From NCBI GenBank assembly GCA_037974335.1, contig CM075760.1, forward strand, positions 8,863,432-8,927,431: 64,000 nucleotides of DNA. Direction: 5' to 3'. This DNA comes from Prionace glauca (Eukaryota > Chordata > Chondrichthyes > Carcharhiniformes > Carcharhinidae). Under the pieces are notes generated by a model, which searched no databases, was not told the DNA's origin, and worked only from the letters and a program-made list of their open reading frames with translations. Position 1 is the first letter of the stretch, and the number at the start of each line of letters is the position of its first letter. Made by a program: the position numbers and the translations under genes. Shown one piece after another: positions 34,517 through 45,754 of the stretch.

Positions 34517-34555
34517 AGTTTTTGTACAGAGCTGAGCTTGTTTTCTGTCACTGTG
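34517..34555 (-). promoter_or_regulatory. 23-RSS of V-E2
   Basis: Heptamer CACAGTG (34549-34555), 23-bp spacer, nonamer ACAAAAACT (34517-34525). Intact. Confidence 0.88.
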
Positions 34556-35009
34556 AGACCGAAAGCGCAGTAATACACGGCGGCGTCAGCCAGCTTCAGG
34601 TCCCGGACAGTTAAACTGGTGAATTTATTCTCAGTCTGGAGCTCAACAGAGAAACGGCTTTTGGCAAAATCGGCTTTATCTTCACTGCCACCCGAGTACT
34701 TCCACAATATAAATTCAGGCTGTGAGTCTGGGTGCTGCCGGTACCAGTATAGGTAGTAGTAGCTCTGTTCAGTATCATATTTACAATTTAAAGTCACCGC
34801 TTCTCCTTCTGTCCTAACATCTGAGGAAGGCGACTGAGTGACAGAATCTCCATAAATCAGATCTGAAAAATAAATATAAAAAAGATCTGACAGGCGACTT
34901 GTGAAAATTTTGTTTTACACCATGTTTCAAAAATGTAAAAAACAAAGTTGAAATGTGTTTGGTCCACATTTACCTGTCAGAAATAAACCCAGATGCTGAG
35001 CAGCCGCAT
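34556..35009 (-). pseudogene. T-cell receptor V segment V-E2, leader frame broken
   Basis: V exon 34556-34862: GDSVTQSPSSDVRTEG, LNCKYD, YLYWYRQHPDSQPE, KSRFSVELQTENKF, AAVYYCAFGLT. Leader candidate 34974-35009 is identical to that of V-E1: MRLLSIWVYF, then TGA, out of phase with the V exon. The V exon and RSS are otherwise clean, and the frame stays open well beyond the RSS (to 34036). Sharing the leader defect means it arose before the duplication, or that both copies use an unusual start. Confidence 0.82.
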
Positions 35010-36200
35010 TGTCTCTGTCTGCTCTGTGGAAGAGGAGTTGGGGATTTTGAAGACATGTTCTAAACCCCGCCCTCAGTAATCTGCTGTGAGTCTCAGGATG
35101 TTTTCACTTCACTTCCTGATGTTCCCAGTGACATTGAGAATAGGCAGGCTGGTGAGCTGGCTGCCAGTGGCTGGCTACCAATGGTTGGAAACACTCAGAG
35201 CCGGGGAACAGTCAGTGCTTTATGGAAGGAATATTTCCATTTTACACAGCAGATGGTGACAGTTAAACCCGATTCTGATTATTGTGACCGCCAAACTCAG
35301 GCTTGTTCCAGGATTTGGTTCATTCAGGATCAGTCCGTTTAAGCCTTACCATCGGCTCAGCCTTGACTGCAAGATTTCCCTCATGAAACACTGAGACAAT
35401 TATTGAACACTTATTGCATTTTATGTCGGAGTTGATTGACTCATCACATTGTCAGCGACCCTGCCGTTCGAAGAGAAACTCCCAATTCAAGGAAGGAGCG
35501 GTTCTACCGCCGTTCAGCGGGTCTGATAATCAGCTACGGAATCCTTCCCAACATAGTTCAAAGGAAGGGACATGTGTTTGTGACCATATGCTTAAAAAGT
35601 ATACCTGCTGCTTTGGACAAAGGTACTGGCTGTCACTGTACATAGCGTGTAACAATCTTGAAGTTTTCACATTTCCACTAATGCAACGTCTCTCAATAGC
35701 ACCTCTGTTTAAAATTATTAACTACAATCGGGTTAGTTATCGTGTATTCAATGAGCCACCACCCTCGGAGTTTGGAATTTGTTTAAGAGATAATAATGTC
35801 AGCACTTCCAGTAACTCGACAATCGTGTGTTCAAAACACGAGAGCAAAGTTCAGACAGCAGATATACAGTCCCCTGAGGATATGTAAAGCTTGTCCTCAT
35901 TACCTACAGTTCAATACCAGCCGGCTAGGAAATCCTTTTCGGTGTCACTTCCATTCATAAAAGAAATGAATATGGTGCTGAAATGATTACAGTGTAACAA
36001 TTCAGAAAACAGCTCTCACAATGGGTTTTCAGTCACATTTTCATATCCTTTTCCACATCGGACACATCTTCTCTCAATCGCTCTGGCCTCTGATCAACAT
36101 CAGGCTCCAATCCTGCTACAATGCGGGTGTTTTTGTAATGATTATTGGCCACTTTATCTTCTTCAAATCATTGAAGCAAATTGGGTTCAAGCATTTCAAT
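35010..36200. other. Upstream flank of V-E2, mirror of 26.2-27.4 kb
   Basis: No gene recognised. Open frames here mirror those on the other side and have no protein similarity. Confidence 0.5.
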
Positions 36201-36445
36201 TACCATTGCAAACAGTGCAGAAGGAGGCTATTTGGCCCATTAAGTCTGCATCCTTCGCAATCACACCGACGCCCAGTCCGCATTGTCCCTACTAGTTTCC
36301 CTAACACTAAAGGGCAATTTAGTATGGCCGATCAACCTAACTTTGGACTGTGAGGGCAAACCGGAGAACCCAGACGAGAAAGTGCAAGCTCTACACAGGC
36401 AGTGACCAGAGGCCCCGGCGCTGTGAGGCAACGTGCCACCCAATG
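36200..36445 (-). mobile_element. SINE (mirror of 25,987-26,232)
   Basis: Same insertion at the mirror position, so it predates the palindrome. Confidence 0.8.
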
Positions 36446-36906
36446 GTGCCTATTCGAAGAAATGTTCCAATGGCGGTGGACAGAAAGGGAGAGAATCTTT
36501 GTTATTCATTGGCCTCGCCTGACAGCTTCCTTTTGTGGCTCAGTGGAGTTTTGCCGGACTGATTTAAGATGCCGAGCAGAAAATCAGGTTCTGAATCGTT
36601 GAACTAATATTGGAAAAAAAGCAAAGCAATTACAGGTGAAAAATGGAAACTAGATGCAGGAAGGGAAAGAGTGGAAAAATAAATTGAAAGGAACAAAGAC
36701 AATTAACATGTAAACAATTAAGATTCCACAGATGTACTTGTGCAATCTATTTTTAATATGTTGCAAATTGAAATCATAAAGTAATACAGTTCTGCGAGTG
36801 GACCTCACAATCTATTGTTGTGTTTTGTATTATTTGCAGGTTGAGAAAGATCCCTCTGGCTCTCACACCGCTCAGTGAATTATTGCTGCTCTTCACCGGT
36901 GTGAGA

Positions 36907-36920
36907 GCGCCCTCTGCTGC
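36907..36920 (-). promoter_or_regulatory. CTCF-like motif beyond V-B' RSS (right arm)
   Basis: Minus strand GCAGCAGAGGGCGC, identical to 25,510-25,523 and pointing towards it, across the palindrome centre. Confidence 0.42.
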
Positions 36921-36944
36921 TCAGTCTCTGGAGTTGTCGCTGTG

Positions 36945-37110
36945 GAATTTTGACTGGGACCCGCGACATCTCTGCAGCAGTGTGGGGACTCATGGCATTG
37001 AAATGCACAGCGGTGTCGGAGATCAGGACTTTATTAATCATCATTTCAGTGATCTTGGTTGTTTTACTAAACTTTGATTTCAAAATTTGGGCTTGAAGTT
37101 TCTTATCCCC
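36945..37110 (-). pseudogene. V-B' relic (right arm)
   Basis: The minus strand reads FSKTTKITEMMINKVLISDTAVHFNAM. Asn again replaces the second Cys, and a Tyr has become His. Same relic as at 25,320. Confidence 0.62.
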
Positions 37111-37124
37111 CCAAAGTGATAGAG

Positions 37125-37505
37125 CATGTGAGAGATGGATGCTCAGCCAGAACCTGATGTCCTCGTACGTGAGTCGCTGAAAGTAAACGTGCAGTTACAG
37201 CAGGCAGTAAAGAAGAAAAATGATATGCTAACCTTCATAGCAAGAGGATTTGAGTACAGGAATAGGGATGTTTTGCTGCAATTCTATCGGGCATTGTTAG
37301 GGCCATATCTGGAATATTGTGTGTAGCTTTGATGTCCTCATCCGAGAAAGGATGTCGTCGCTACAGAGGGATTGCAGAGAAGTTTTACCAGGCTGTTTCT
37401 TGGGATGTTAGTTTTGTCCTTTCAGTAGAGAATAAATCAGTTAGAATTATATTTATTAGAGTTCAAAAGAGTGAAATGAGATCTCACAGAAACTAATAAA
37501 ATTCC
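37125..37505 (+). mobile_element. LINE RT thumb fragment (mirror)
   Basis: VRESLKVNVQLQQAV, then FEYRNRDVLLQFYRALLGPYLEYCV. Mirror of 24,920-25,305. Confidence 0.8.
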
Positions 37506-38270
37506 AGGAGGATTACATCGACACATAGAAGCAGGAATATGCCATTCAGGCCATCGAGCCTGCTCCGCCATTCATTTTGAACATGGTTGATCATCACATT
37601 TAATATCCGGATTCCTCTTTCCTCTCATATACTTTGATCCCTTCAGTCCCAAGAGCTATATATAATTTCTCCTTGAAATCAGAAAACGTTTTGGCCTCAA
37701 ATACATTCTGTGATCGTGAATTCTATGCATTCACCACCTTTTGGCTGAAGAAATTTGGTCCCACCTCAGTTCTAATAGACTTACCCTTTTTCCTTCAAAC
37801 TTTGACCCCTAGTTAGAATCATAGAAACCCTACAGCACAGAAAAAGGCCATTCGGCCCATCGAGTCTGCACCGACGACAACTCCACCCAGGCTCTATCCC
37901 CATATCCCCAATATTTACCCACTAATCCCTCTAACCTACGCTATTCTTTAGCATGGCCAATCAACCTAACCCGCACATTTTTGGACTATCGGAGAAAACC
38001 GGAGCACCCGGAGGAAACCCACGCAGACAGGAGGAGAAAGTGCAAACTCCACCCAGAGAGTGCTAACCACTTTGCTACAATGCCGAGTTCTGGATTCTTT
38101 CATCACTCAGAACATTCTTTCTGAATTTACACTGCTTAACTCTGCTAGAATTTTATAAGTCTCAATGAGATCCCCTCTCACTCTTCGAAACTCCGGTGAA
38201 TGCAATCCTAACCGATTTAGTTTCTCTTCATATGACAAACCTGCTATCCCAGAAATCAGCCTGTCCTATT
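37500..38270 (-). mobile_element. Old LINE split by SINE (mirror)
   Basis: LINE parts flank a SINE at about 37,813-38,092 ('attcggcccatcgagtctgc'). Same nesting as 24,150-24,915. Confidence 0.75.
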
Positions 38271-38446
38271 AGGCTGATTGGAAGTAATAAATTGTCCCTA
38301 AATTAGTTTCCCTCAATGTATATTGCCATAAAACAATAGATAAGGGTCATGGGTGGAGGGGGGGGACTGGTAATGTTAAATGGCGGCGCGGGCTCGTTGG
38401 GCCGAAGGGCCTGTTTCCCGGGCTGTTATTGTTCTTTGTTCTTTGT
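38268..38446 (+). mobile_element. LINE family C 3' end, right arm only
   Basis: Inserted between 'cagcctgt' and 'taaat' of the mirrored sequence. Ends 'gccgaagggcctgtttcccg...' with a TTCTTTG repeat tail. Absent from the left arm, so younger than the palindrome. Confidence 0.75.
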
Positions 38447-38700
38447 TAAATCTTCGCTGTGCTCCCTCTCGAGGATAAGAGAGAATAGATCCAGAAAGAA
38501 TCTTCCCGATGTTGGGGGAGTCCAGAACTAAGACTGGCAGTTTGAGGGTAAGGTTTAAACCTTTTGGGACTGAGCTGAGCAGAGATTTCTTCACCCAGAG
38601 AGTAGCCAAGTCATGAAATTCACTACCACAGGAAAGTAGTTGAGGCCAAAACGTTGTGTGTTTTCAAGAAGAAACTAGATATCGCTCTTCCTTCTCGAGA
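38446..38700 (+). mobile_element. Old LINE 3' fragment (mirror)
   Basis: Mirror of 23,920-24,150. Confidence 0.6.
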
Positions 38701-40082
38701 ATTTTTGCCGAGTGATTCCTAAGTTTAGAATCAGATGATGCAGCAAATTCTCCAAAGGTCAGTTAATGTTGGTGACAAATCCTGAAATCAGAATGGTTTT
38801 GAAATTCAAAGCATTTGGAGATGGGCATGATAATCAGTACATTATGGATACACGGCGATAGCATGACTCGAAGCAAATTCGGCCTCCTGGAGGAGAAATT
38901 AAACTAGTTCCGCAAACCTGTCTCTAGTCCACATCAATCTGTATCCACATTGCCCCTGCTACTTCCTCCTGTTAAAATGAGCAATGATACATTCAATTGC
39001 ATTTTTCTTTTGTTTATTTGCACAACGAAATGGATTCCATGACCTTTAAAACAAATTAACATTTGGCAGTGGTGTGATTCGAACACACTCTCCCACAGTT
39101 ATTTGCCATGCTGAATTTAGTGACATAAACTTGTCATCAGCGCTGCCAGAGGAAGGAGTTGGCGTCATATCTGGTGCCGCCAGGAAACAGAATAAATGGA
39201 ATCAGACAAAATCACAAATCACATTCAGCCTGCTCCACCATTTAATAAGATCAAGGCAAATAAAGTCACCATAGTCCCAGATGAACATAAGTTGTTATTT
39301 ATTCTTGAGATAATAAAAGAATAACATTGCGGGTATTGACATCTGAAATAAAAACAAAAAAATGCTGGATCAACTCAGCAAGTCTGGAGAAAAACAGAGT
39401 TAACGTTTCAGATTTAAACCATCATCCTCCAGGGATATTCATCTTATTTGTGTAGCTTCAGATTAAGATGCGACAGAAAAGTAAACAGAACAGTGTAAAA
39501 GTTGAGGATATTCTTATTGAGCAGCTGAGAATGCTCGAGGAGCCAATTGGCCCACTTATGACCTTATTTCCCATATTCTAATCAGTGCGGTCAAGGCGAT
39601 GGTTATGGTGATGTGAATGAGTCAGTGTGGCTGGACGATCTTATAATTTCAGGTTCTAGTATCTGTGGTGATTCGGCCTCTGCCAAATTTCCAACTGGTT
39701 TGCTCTTTGAGGCGGGCTTGTTTCTCCTGAGGCCTCTCCCACTCTCTGTGTTTGCCAAAGTGACTCAGCTCACCGATGTGAATAAGCTCATTTTTCCAAC
39801 ACAAACCTGATTCATATTAGTTCAGAAACTCATGTCAAAATGTTTCCGATAAATATAATTAAAGTGAAAGACATAAGAGGAGTTTGTTATGCTTAGAAGG
39901 AGCTGCGACAAAGAAGCGGAATGAATGATGTTAGTGATGATTGACAGGAATGCATTGTAACCTTGGCGATTTTGTCGATCGAGTGCCTTTTACACTTTGA
40001 AATCAGAATAACGAGATAACATTTGGAAATGCACATTTGTTGTCCGCCTATTTTAGGGCTTGAAAGAGTATTGGTACAATGT
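38701..40082. other. Arm DNA without genes
   Basis: Mirrors 22,515-23,920. Includes the degenerate tRNA-like sequence at about 39,065-39,150 and otherwise nothing recognised. Confidence 0.45.
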
Positions 40083-40155
40083 GCCCGGCTAGCTCAGTCG
40101 GTAGAGCATGAGACTCTTAATCTCAGGGTCGTGGGTTCGAGTCCCACGCTGGGCG
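40083..40155 (+). tRNA. tRNA-Lys(CTT)
   Basis: 73 nt, anticodon loop ctCTTaa, acceptor GCCCGGC with GCTGGGC. Mirror of the gene at 22,442. Compensating changes in the acceptor stem and one change in the T stem distinguish the two, and both still fold. Confidence 0.95.
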
Positions 40156-40591
40156 TTGTTGTTGTTCGAAAGCTTTACTGGGTGAACTCCATTTCTCCAG
40201 AATATTACCGCTTAAAATGAATCGTTCTTAATGTTGCTTTGTTAATACATTAATCACTGTTTCCTGAATGCAAGGCGCCTCTACTCCTATGGAAGTCCGA
40301 CAGTTTTATTCTTAATTCAGTGAGAAGTTTTTTTAAATCATTTAGCACCAGATTTGAACCCAAATCTGGAAATTATTTGTGTAAGTGGGAAAAAAAATCT
40401 ACTCCACTATTAGCCAGATTTTACCTTGTATCATCAGCTCTATTGTCAGAGTTTTGCAACCTATCAATGTCCTTTTTCTGTTCTTCATTATCTGAACATG
40501 ACATTTTCAACTCAACGCAAAATGGTATATCTGCCCTACTGGTACAGACAACTAATTAAATAATAGTTTTTGCATAACAATAAGTTTTGAA

Positions 40592-40664
40592 TTCCCTGAC
40601 CGGGAATCGATCCCAGGCTGCAGAAATAAAGAATACTGAACGCAAGTCAGTAGGCCACCAGGGA
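40592..40664 (-). tRNA. tRNA-Glu-like relic
   Basis: Minus strand starts TCCCTGGTGG and ends 'gatcgattcccggtcaggga', matching the ends of tRNA-Glu. The D and anticodon arms are scrambled. Pseudogene. Confidence 0.55.
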
Positions 40665-41274
40665 AGTTACTGTGACTGGTTTCAAATTATGATGTATTAA
40701 ACCTTTGCCTTTTATTTTTCATTTCAGACATTGTTTTACACCAGAAACAGGATTCTGTTTCAAATTGTCATCCTTTGGCATGAGAAAAATTGACTTCTTA
40801 ACCAATAAAACACGGATGTTGTTAACTAGAAAGTTGTTGATGTACAACTTTTAATTTCCAAGCCTCAGCGGCTTCATCACTGCAACTCATGTGAAAGTTC
40901 GCGGCAACACAAGGCAGACATCCGTCACTGAAAGGAATTGACACAGATCCTATTTTAAACACTTTCATGTCGCATTTCTTTCTGTTTCTGTTGCTGCCTC
41001 TGCTCCAGCTGCCTCTGACCGTCAAGCTCCCAGGATCAATTAGCTAGTATCACCGAGTTCTAGTTTCATCTGCCAGTGACACAGAAAATTGGTGGACCCG
41101 ATCATTACCTGGACAGGAGGATCAAGGACTGTGGGACAGAAGGTATTGGGAAGAAGTGGAGTTTACAGATGACAGGGTAAAGAAATACCACGACTTCATC
41201 TTCCAGATTCCCCCAGGTACCAATTAAAGGAATTTGTACAATGTCAATTATCCACAGTCACATTTCCCTTCCAA

Positions 41275-41710
41275 TCATGAGGACAGATTGAGGTTTTGTC
41301 ATCTTTGAAGGCTTGCTGCTGTTGCTCAGGGTATTGCCGAAGCCTCATTTGGAATACTGTGCGCAATTTTGGGGTTCCACATTGACGACAGGATCTACTT
41401 CCATTGGGGAGGTTATAGCTAATGTTGACTAGATTATTCCCTGTGATGAAGGCATTGTCCCAAGATGAGAGGCTGGGTAAACTGCGCAGAAATTCTCTGA
41501 AGTCTGACAGAATGGAATGTGATCTCATGGAAACCTAACCAGCAATGAATGAATTTAATCAGATGCATTCAGAGATATCATTTTCTCTCTCGGGGAATTT
41601 AAAACATGGGGACACAATCTCAGGATAAGGAGCTGATCATTTCAGACTGAAATGAGGAGGAATTGCTCCACAGAAAGCTTTGTGAATCTTTGGAATTCTG
41701 TATCCCATAG
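41275..41710 (+). mobile_element. Old LINE 3' region
   Basis: Degraded CR1-type sequence: 'cctcatttggaatactgtgcgcaattttgg' through '...atgaggaggaattgctcca' and 'tttggaattctgt'. Interrupted by family D sequence at its 3' end. Confidence 0.6.
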
Positions 41711-41714
41711 GGTA

Positions 41715-42330
41715 GAGGATGCTATCATTATTTTTAATTCATTCGTGGGGCATGGGCGCCGCTGGCTGGCCAATGTTTCTTGCCCAACTCTAGTTGCCCT
41801 CGAGAAGGTGGTGGTTAGCTACCTTCTGAATCGTTGTAGTCCATGTGCTGTGGGTTGACCCACAATACCGTTAAGGGGGGAATTCCAGGATTTTGAGCCA
41901 GCAACTGCGAAGGAACAGTGATACATTTCCAAGTCAGCATGGTGAATGGCTTAGAGGGGAAATTGCAGGTGTTGGCATTCCCATCTAGCTGCTGCCCTTG
42001 TGCTTCTAGATGGAAGTGACCGTGGATTTGGAAAATGTTGTTTTAAGGATGTTTGTTGAATTGCTGCAGTGCATCTTGTATATAGGACATACAAACTGCT
42101 GCTACTGATCGACGGCAGAGGAGGAACTGGATGTTTATATATGTGGTGCCAATCAAGTGGGTTGTTTGTCCTGGATGGTGTCAAGCTTCTTGAGTGTTGT
42201 TGGAGCTGGACCCATCCAGACAAGTGGGGACTATTTCGTCATACACTTAATTTGGCCCTTGTTTTTGGGGACTTAGGTGAGTTACTCATCGCAGGGTTCC
42301 TAGCCTCTGATAGCCACTTGAAAAATGAGC
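41715..42330 (-). mobile_element. LINE family D fragment
   Basis: Non-coding strand shows 'cgctggctggcca', 'gtcctggatggtgtcaagcttcttgagtgttgttggagctg'. The minus strand codes a degraded RT C-terminal region. A second copy at 46,240-47,105 also lies just 3' of a V-G type segment. Confidence 0.6.
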
Positions 42331-42485
42331 ATAGTGAATGCTGTGCCCGCCAGTGTCTCTGGTCAAAGCGCCCATCTAATGAGAATTATGGATGCAGACA
42401 CTTCAGGTTCCGTTTGTGCCTCCTGGCTTGTCTTGTGTCATTGGAGTGGTTGCTGCAGCTGTTCCGGAACTGCAACTTGGAGCGA

Positions 42486-42524
42486 GGTTTTTGTACAGCG
42501 ACTGTCGTGTTTTGTCTCAGTGTG
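42486..42524 (-). promoter_or_regulatory. 23-RSS of V-G
   Basis: Minus strand heptamer CACACTG (42518-42524), 23-bp spacer, nonamer ACAAAAACC (42486-42494). Confidence 0.87.
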
Positions 42525-42959
42525 AGGCTCAATCGCACAGTAATAAACTGCAGCATCCGCGTTCTCCGTGTTTTCAATGAGCAACTGGCCGCGTTTCGTA
42601 GTGGTATCGAGATTCAGTTCAAAACGACCGCTTCGGCCTGTGTCAGACGTCCGCCTTATAATCCACTCCAGTCCCTCACCGGGTTTCTGTTTGCACCAAC
42701 TCATGGCATAGAAGCTGGATGCCTCGTAACTACAATCTAACTGCACGGAATCCCCTCTCTGGACACTTTCCCAAGCGGGAGATTGAAGCACACGGTCCGA
42801 GAGACATGGACCTGGAACAAAATTCACATGATGAAACATTGAAAAAAGCACGAAAATAAAATTAACAATCAATTTTTGTTATTGGGTCCAACTCCTGTCC
42901 GTACATGTTAGCATCACCAGAATGAGAGGCAATAGATATAATTGCACAATGCAGTACAT
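42525..42959 (-). CDS. T-cell receptor V segment V-G (TRDV/IgHV-flavoured)
   Basis: Leader exon 42905-42959 (MYCIVQLYLLPLILVMLT) ends at donor gtacgg. V exon 42525-42811 follows ...gttccag, phase 1, with a 93-bp intron. V domain: SDRVLQSPAWESVQRG, first Cys in LDCSYEA, FR2 MSWCKQKPGEGLEWIIR, GRFELNLDTT, DAAVYYCAIEP. FR2 is closer to Ig heavy or TRDV types (KPGEGLEWI) than the other V genes here, and it has an extra Cys directly after the conserved Trp (WCKQ), with no obvious CDR3 partner. Right interior only. Looks functional. A large open frame on the opposite strand (42069-42740) is a shadow. Confidence 0.86.
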
Positions 42960-43364
42960 CATTGTATTTGAAATCTCAACAAGAAACCCGCACACAGTTC
43001 ACAGCAGAAGGAAGCGAATGGAGAGGGGACATTGAAATGTCGGCTGATTTATGCCAGTGACGCCCACACAAATCTAGCTCATGTAGATTTGCCGCCCTTG
43101 CATTTCCCGGAAACGGATATTATTGATCTGATCTCCATAGCTATTCATTTTACCGGTGGTCCATATTTGAACATATGAATTGTCTAAAGAGTAGTCGCGT
43201 CTTCCCTTCCCGGTGAGGAAAAGTGACGGAACCACATCCCTTTGTCATCTTAACTGAGAGAAATAGACAGTAGTCGAACTCTGTCAACCCCTTTACAGAG
43301 TGAATGGATCCTGAGGAACTGTAGTTAAGGAAAGACAAAATACGGAAAATTCAAATACCTATTT

Positions 43365-43655
43365 CCCAGTAAAACTGCTGCCTCACCGTTCCACAGACCA
43401 GAGTTCGATCCCCGGCTTGGATCACTGCCTGTTCAGAGTCTGCACGTTTTCCCCGTGTCTCCGTGGGTTTCCACGGGCTGCCCTGGTTTCCGCCACCAGT
43501 CGGAAAGACAAGCTGGTTAGGTACATTGGCCATGCTCAGTGTATCCGAACAGGCGCCTGAGTCTGGCGACTGGGGGATTTACGCACTAGCATATCTGCAG
43601 ATGTTAACGTCAGCCTACATGTGACACTAATAAATAATTGTTAAAGTGAATAAAG
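43365..43655 (+). mobile_element. SINE
   Basis: tRNA-like head with 'gagttcgatcccc', 'gtctccgtgggtttcc', 'ggcgcctgagtctggcgac' and an AATAAAT end. Second subfamily. Confidence 0.8.
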
Positions 43656-43982
43656 TATGACTGTGGATATACGCTTCACAAAATAGTCAGCACATCGGGG
43701 GAAATCTAATTGCTTTTTTCTTCTAAGATGGAAGAAAACTGTGAGAAAGTGCACTCTAACTCGACGTTTGGAACTGGGCGCTTTTGTGAATAAAGTCCAC
43801 ATATTAACCGCTACAAGACACAAACAATGCGGAGGGCCAAGTTCAATGAATGTGAATATTTTTAGCTTTCCAACCGTAATACCAGCTTTGACACTCGTAA
43901 CATTGAAATGACATACGTTTGCTATCAATGCTAAGATACTATTTCTGTTTCGACATTTGTCCTTCTAATTTTTTTTCATTTA

Positions 43983-44150
43983 GTTAATTGGCCGTGCTAA
44001 ATTGCCCTAGTGTCAGGGGCATTAGCGAGATGGATGCGTGCGGTTATGGGAATAGGGCCTGGATGGGATTGTGACCGGTACAGACTCGATGGGCCGAATA
44101 TCCTTCTTCTGTACTCTAAGGATTCTATGATTCTGTGAGTCTATGAATAT
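43983..44150 (+). mobile_element. SINE 3' half
   Basis: 'ttggccgtgctaaattgccc', 'gactcgatgggccgaata' and terminal 'attctatgattct'. First subfamily. Confidence 0.8.
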
Positions 44151-44395
44151 TGTTGCTGGTTGCTGTTGCGAGTCTGGAATTCGGCTCGACACTTCCCTCT
44201 GCTGGCGGCGATGTTTCACTGTAAAGTGCCGCATTCCACCACCTGTCAGTCTTCAGGACTCAAGTTTGTGCTTAACAATTTACGGTCATGAATTCTATCA
44301 CGATTTTGTTTATGCCCTTTATTCAGATTTTAGACTGCGCCTGGAGAGGAGAATCTTTTCTTCTGAGCCGCCCTCCTCCAGACCAAAAAAACTTT

Positions 44396-44500
44396 TTCCA
44401 GACCTGGCTCATGGGGCTCCTGTCACTCAGCCGGTATCCTCAGCAATTCAGACAGAAGGAGAAGCGGTGGCTTCACAATGTATCTGTAACACGACATTCT
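44396..44500 (+). pseudogene. V-E-like 5' fragment
   Basis: Reads HGAPVTQPVSSAIQTEGEAVASQCICNT, related to the FR1 of V-E (HGDSVTQSPSSDVGTEGEAVTLNCKYDT). Ends after the first Cys and has no FR2, FR3 or RSS. Confidence 0.7.
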
Positions 44501-44794
44501 ACTCCCTGAAAATGGGACATTCTGAACACATCAATTAAATCGCTTTGATACCTTCTTGTTTATAAGCAAAAGATACAAATTAATCCTGGCGCGATTCCGA
44601 TGTAGAATTTCTGCTTTTACTGCAGAGACCTGGCGTTCACTCGAATTCGTCATCCCCAGGATTTGAATAGAGAACTCTCGCAATGATTTCCGCAGATTTA
44701 GGATCGTTTCCCCAAATACATATCAAAAGTAACGAAGTCAGGATCTGAAAAACTCCAATTTAACATTCTGGGCATCATTTGTGTCTTGGTACAC

Positions 44795-44935
44795 AGAGGA
44801 AAGAACAAAGAAAATTTCAGCACGAGAACAGGCTCTCCGGGTGCACTGACGATGGTGCCAGACTGAACTAAAACGCCCTGCCCTTCCGGGGACCGTATCC
44901 TTCTATTCAGACAAATCCATGAACAGGATGGGAAT
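44795..44935 (-). mobile_element. LINE family C 3' fragment
   Basis: 'ctgaactaaaacgccctgcccttccggggaccgtatcc' with an 'agaacaaagaaa' tail at its left edge. Same family as 55,375-55,740. Confidence 0.6.
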
Positions 44936-45106
44936 ATGTCACAGTAAACCCCGAATCCACTCAACATTAATATCTGAGCGTGCAATTTAAAAGCATTTGT
45001 AGACAGACGGCGCCAAGTTCAAACCCCAGCGTCACAACTTAAACCTGTATGGATGGTAGGCTTGTGAGGTCACGATGGACTCCCCCCACCCCCCAGCCCC
45101 GCCCTC

Positions 45107-45135
45107 CCTCTCTCTCTCTCTCTCTCTGTCTCATA

Positions 45136-45179
<44 letters not shown>
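45107..45179. repeat. Microsatellite (CT)n(AC)n
   Basis: CT repeats followed by about 20 AC units, 90 bp upstream of the V-H leader. Confidence 0.95.
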
Positions 45180-45180
<1 letters not shown>

Positions 45181-45265
45181 CAATCAGCTGAACCAAGACC
45201 GTGTTCTCTCTTTCTCAATCTCTGACTCATTCCATTCCCATTCACTGAGGGGGATTCAGTCGGAC

Positions 45266-45754
45266 ATGTTTCTGCTAATACTGGCCGTTCTCCTGCACTG
45301 TAAGTACTGGAAAACCTTCATCAAATCAGATAAACATATTGGTGGCAACTTAATTAACAATCTGAAAGATTCATGCGATGCGTAGAATGAGTTCCTCAAA
45401 TTACCGCAGATACAAACACATTTACATTAACTCTTGACATTTAATTCCTCCATCTTCACAGGTGGACGCTGCGCTGATCCAGTAACTCAGTCACCAGTGA
45501 CAATAACCGCATTAGAAGGAGATTCGGTGCAGTTAGATTGTAAATATACAGACCAGGATATGGTCTACATGCAATGGTATCAGCAGAAACCCGCGGGGCC
45601 ACCGACATGGATCATTTCTAAAGTATTAACACTGAAGGATGATGAAGTTTCAGGACGATACCTGGCGGCTGCTGACAGGTCTGAGCAGAAGGGTTACCTC
45701 AATATCAGCGCCCTCAGTGTGGAGGACGGGGCGGTCTATTACTGCGCAGTGAAG
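45266..45754 (+). CDS. T-cell receptor V segment V-H (TRAV/TRDV-like)
   Basis: Leader exon 45266-45299 (MFLLILAVLLH, short) ends at donor gtaagt. V exon 45462-45754 follows ...cttcacag, phase 1, and the intron is 162 bp. V domain: CADPVTQSPVTITALEG, first Cys in LDCKYTD, Trp in YMQWYQQKPAGPPTWI, GRYLAAADRSEQKGYLNIS, GAVYYCAVKH. FR2 (WYQQKP) differs from the WYRQ of the other genes. Right interior only, plus strand, between two minus-strand V-G-type segments. Looks functional apart from its 22-bp RSS spacer. Confidence 0.85.

Larger units (their letters stand above)
33880..40521. repeat. Palindrome, right arm, inner block
   Basis: Inverted copy of 22,078-31,440 without the family B LINE. It has its own short LINE insertion (38,268-38,446). 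By eye the V-E exons differ at roughly one base in twelve. Confidence 0.9.

Noticed and set aside
42069-42740. 223-residue plus-strand open frame
   Set aside because: Antisense to the family D LINE and to the V-G exon; shadow.
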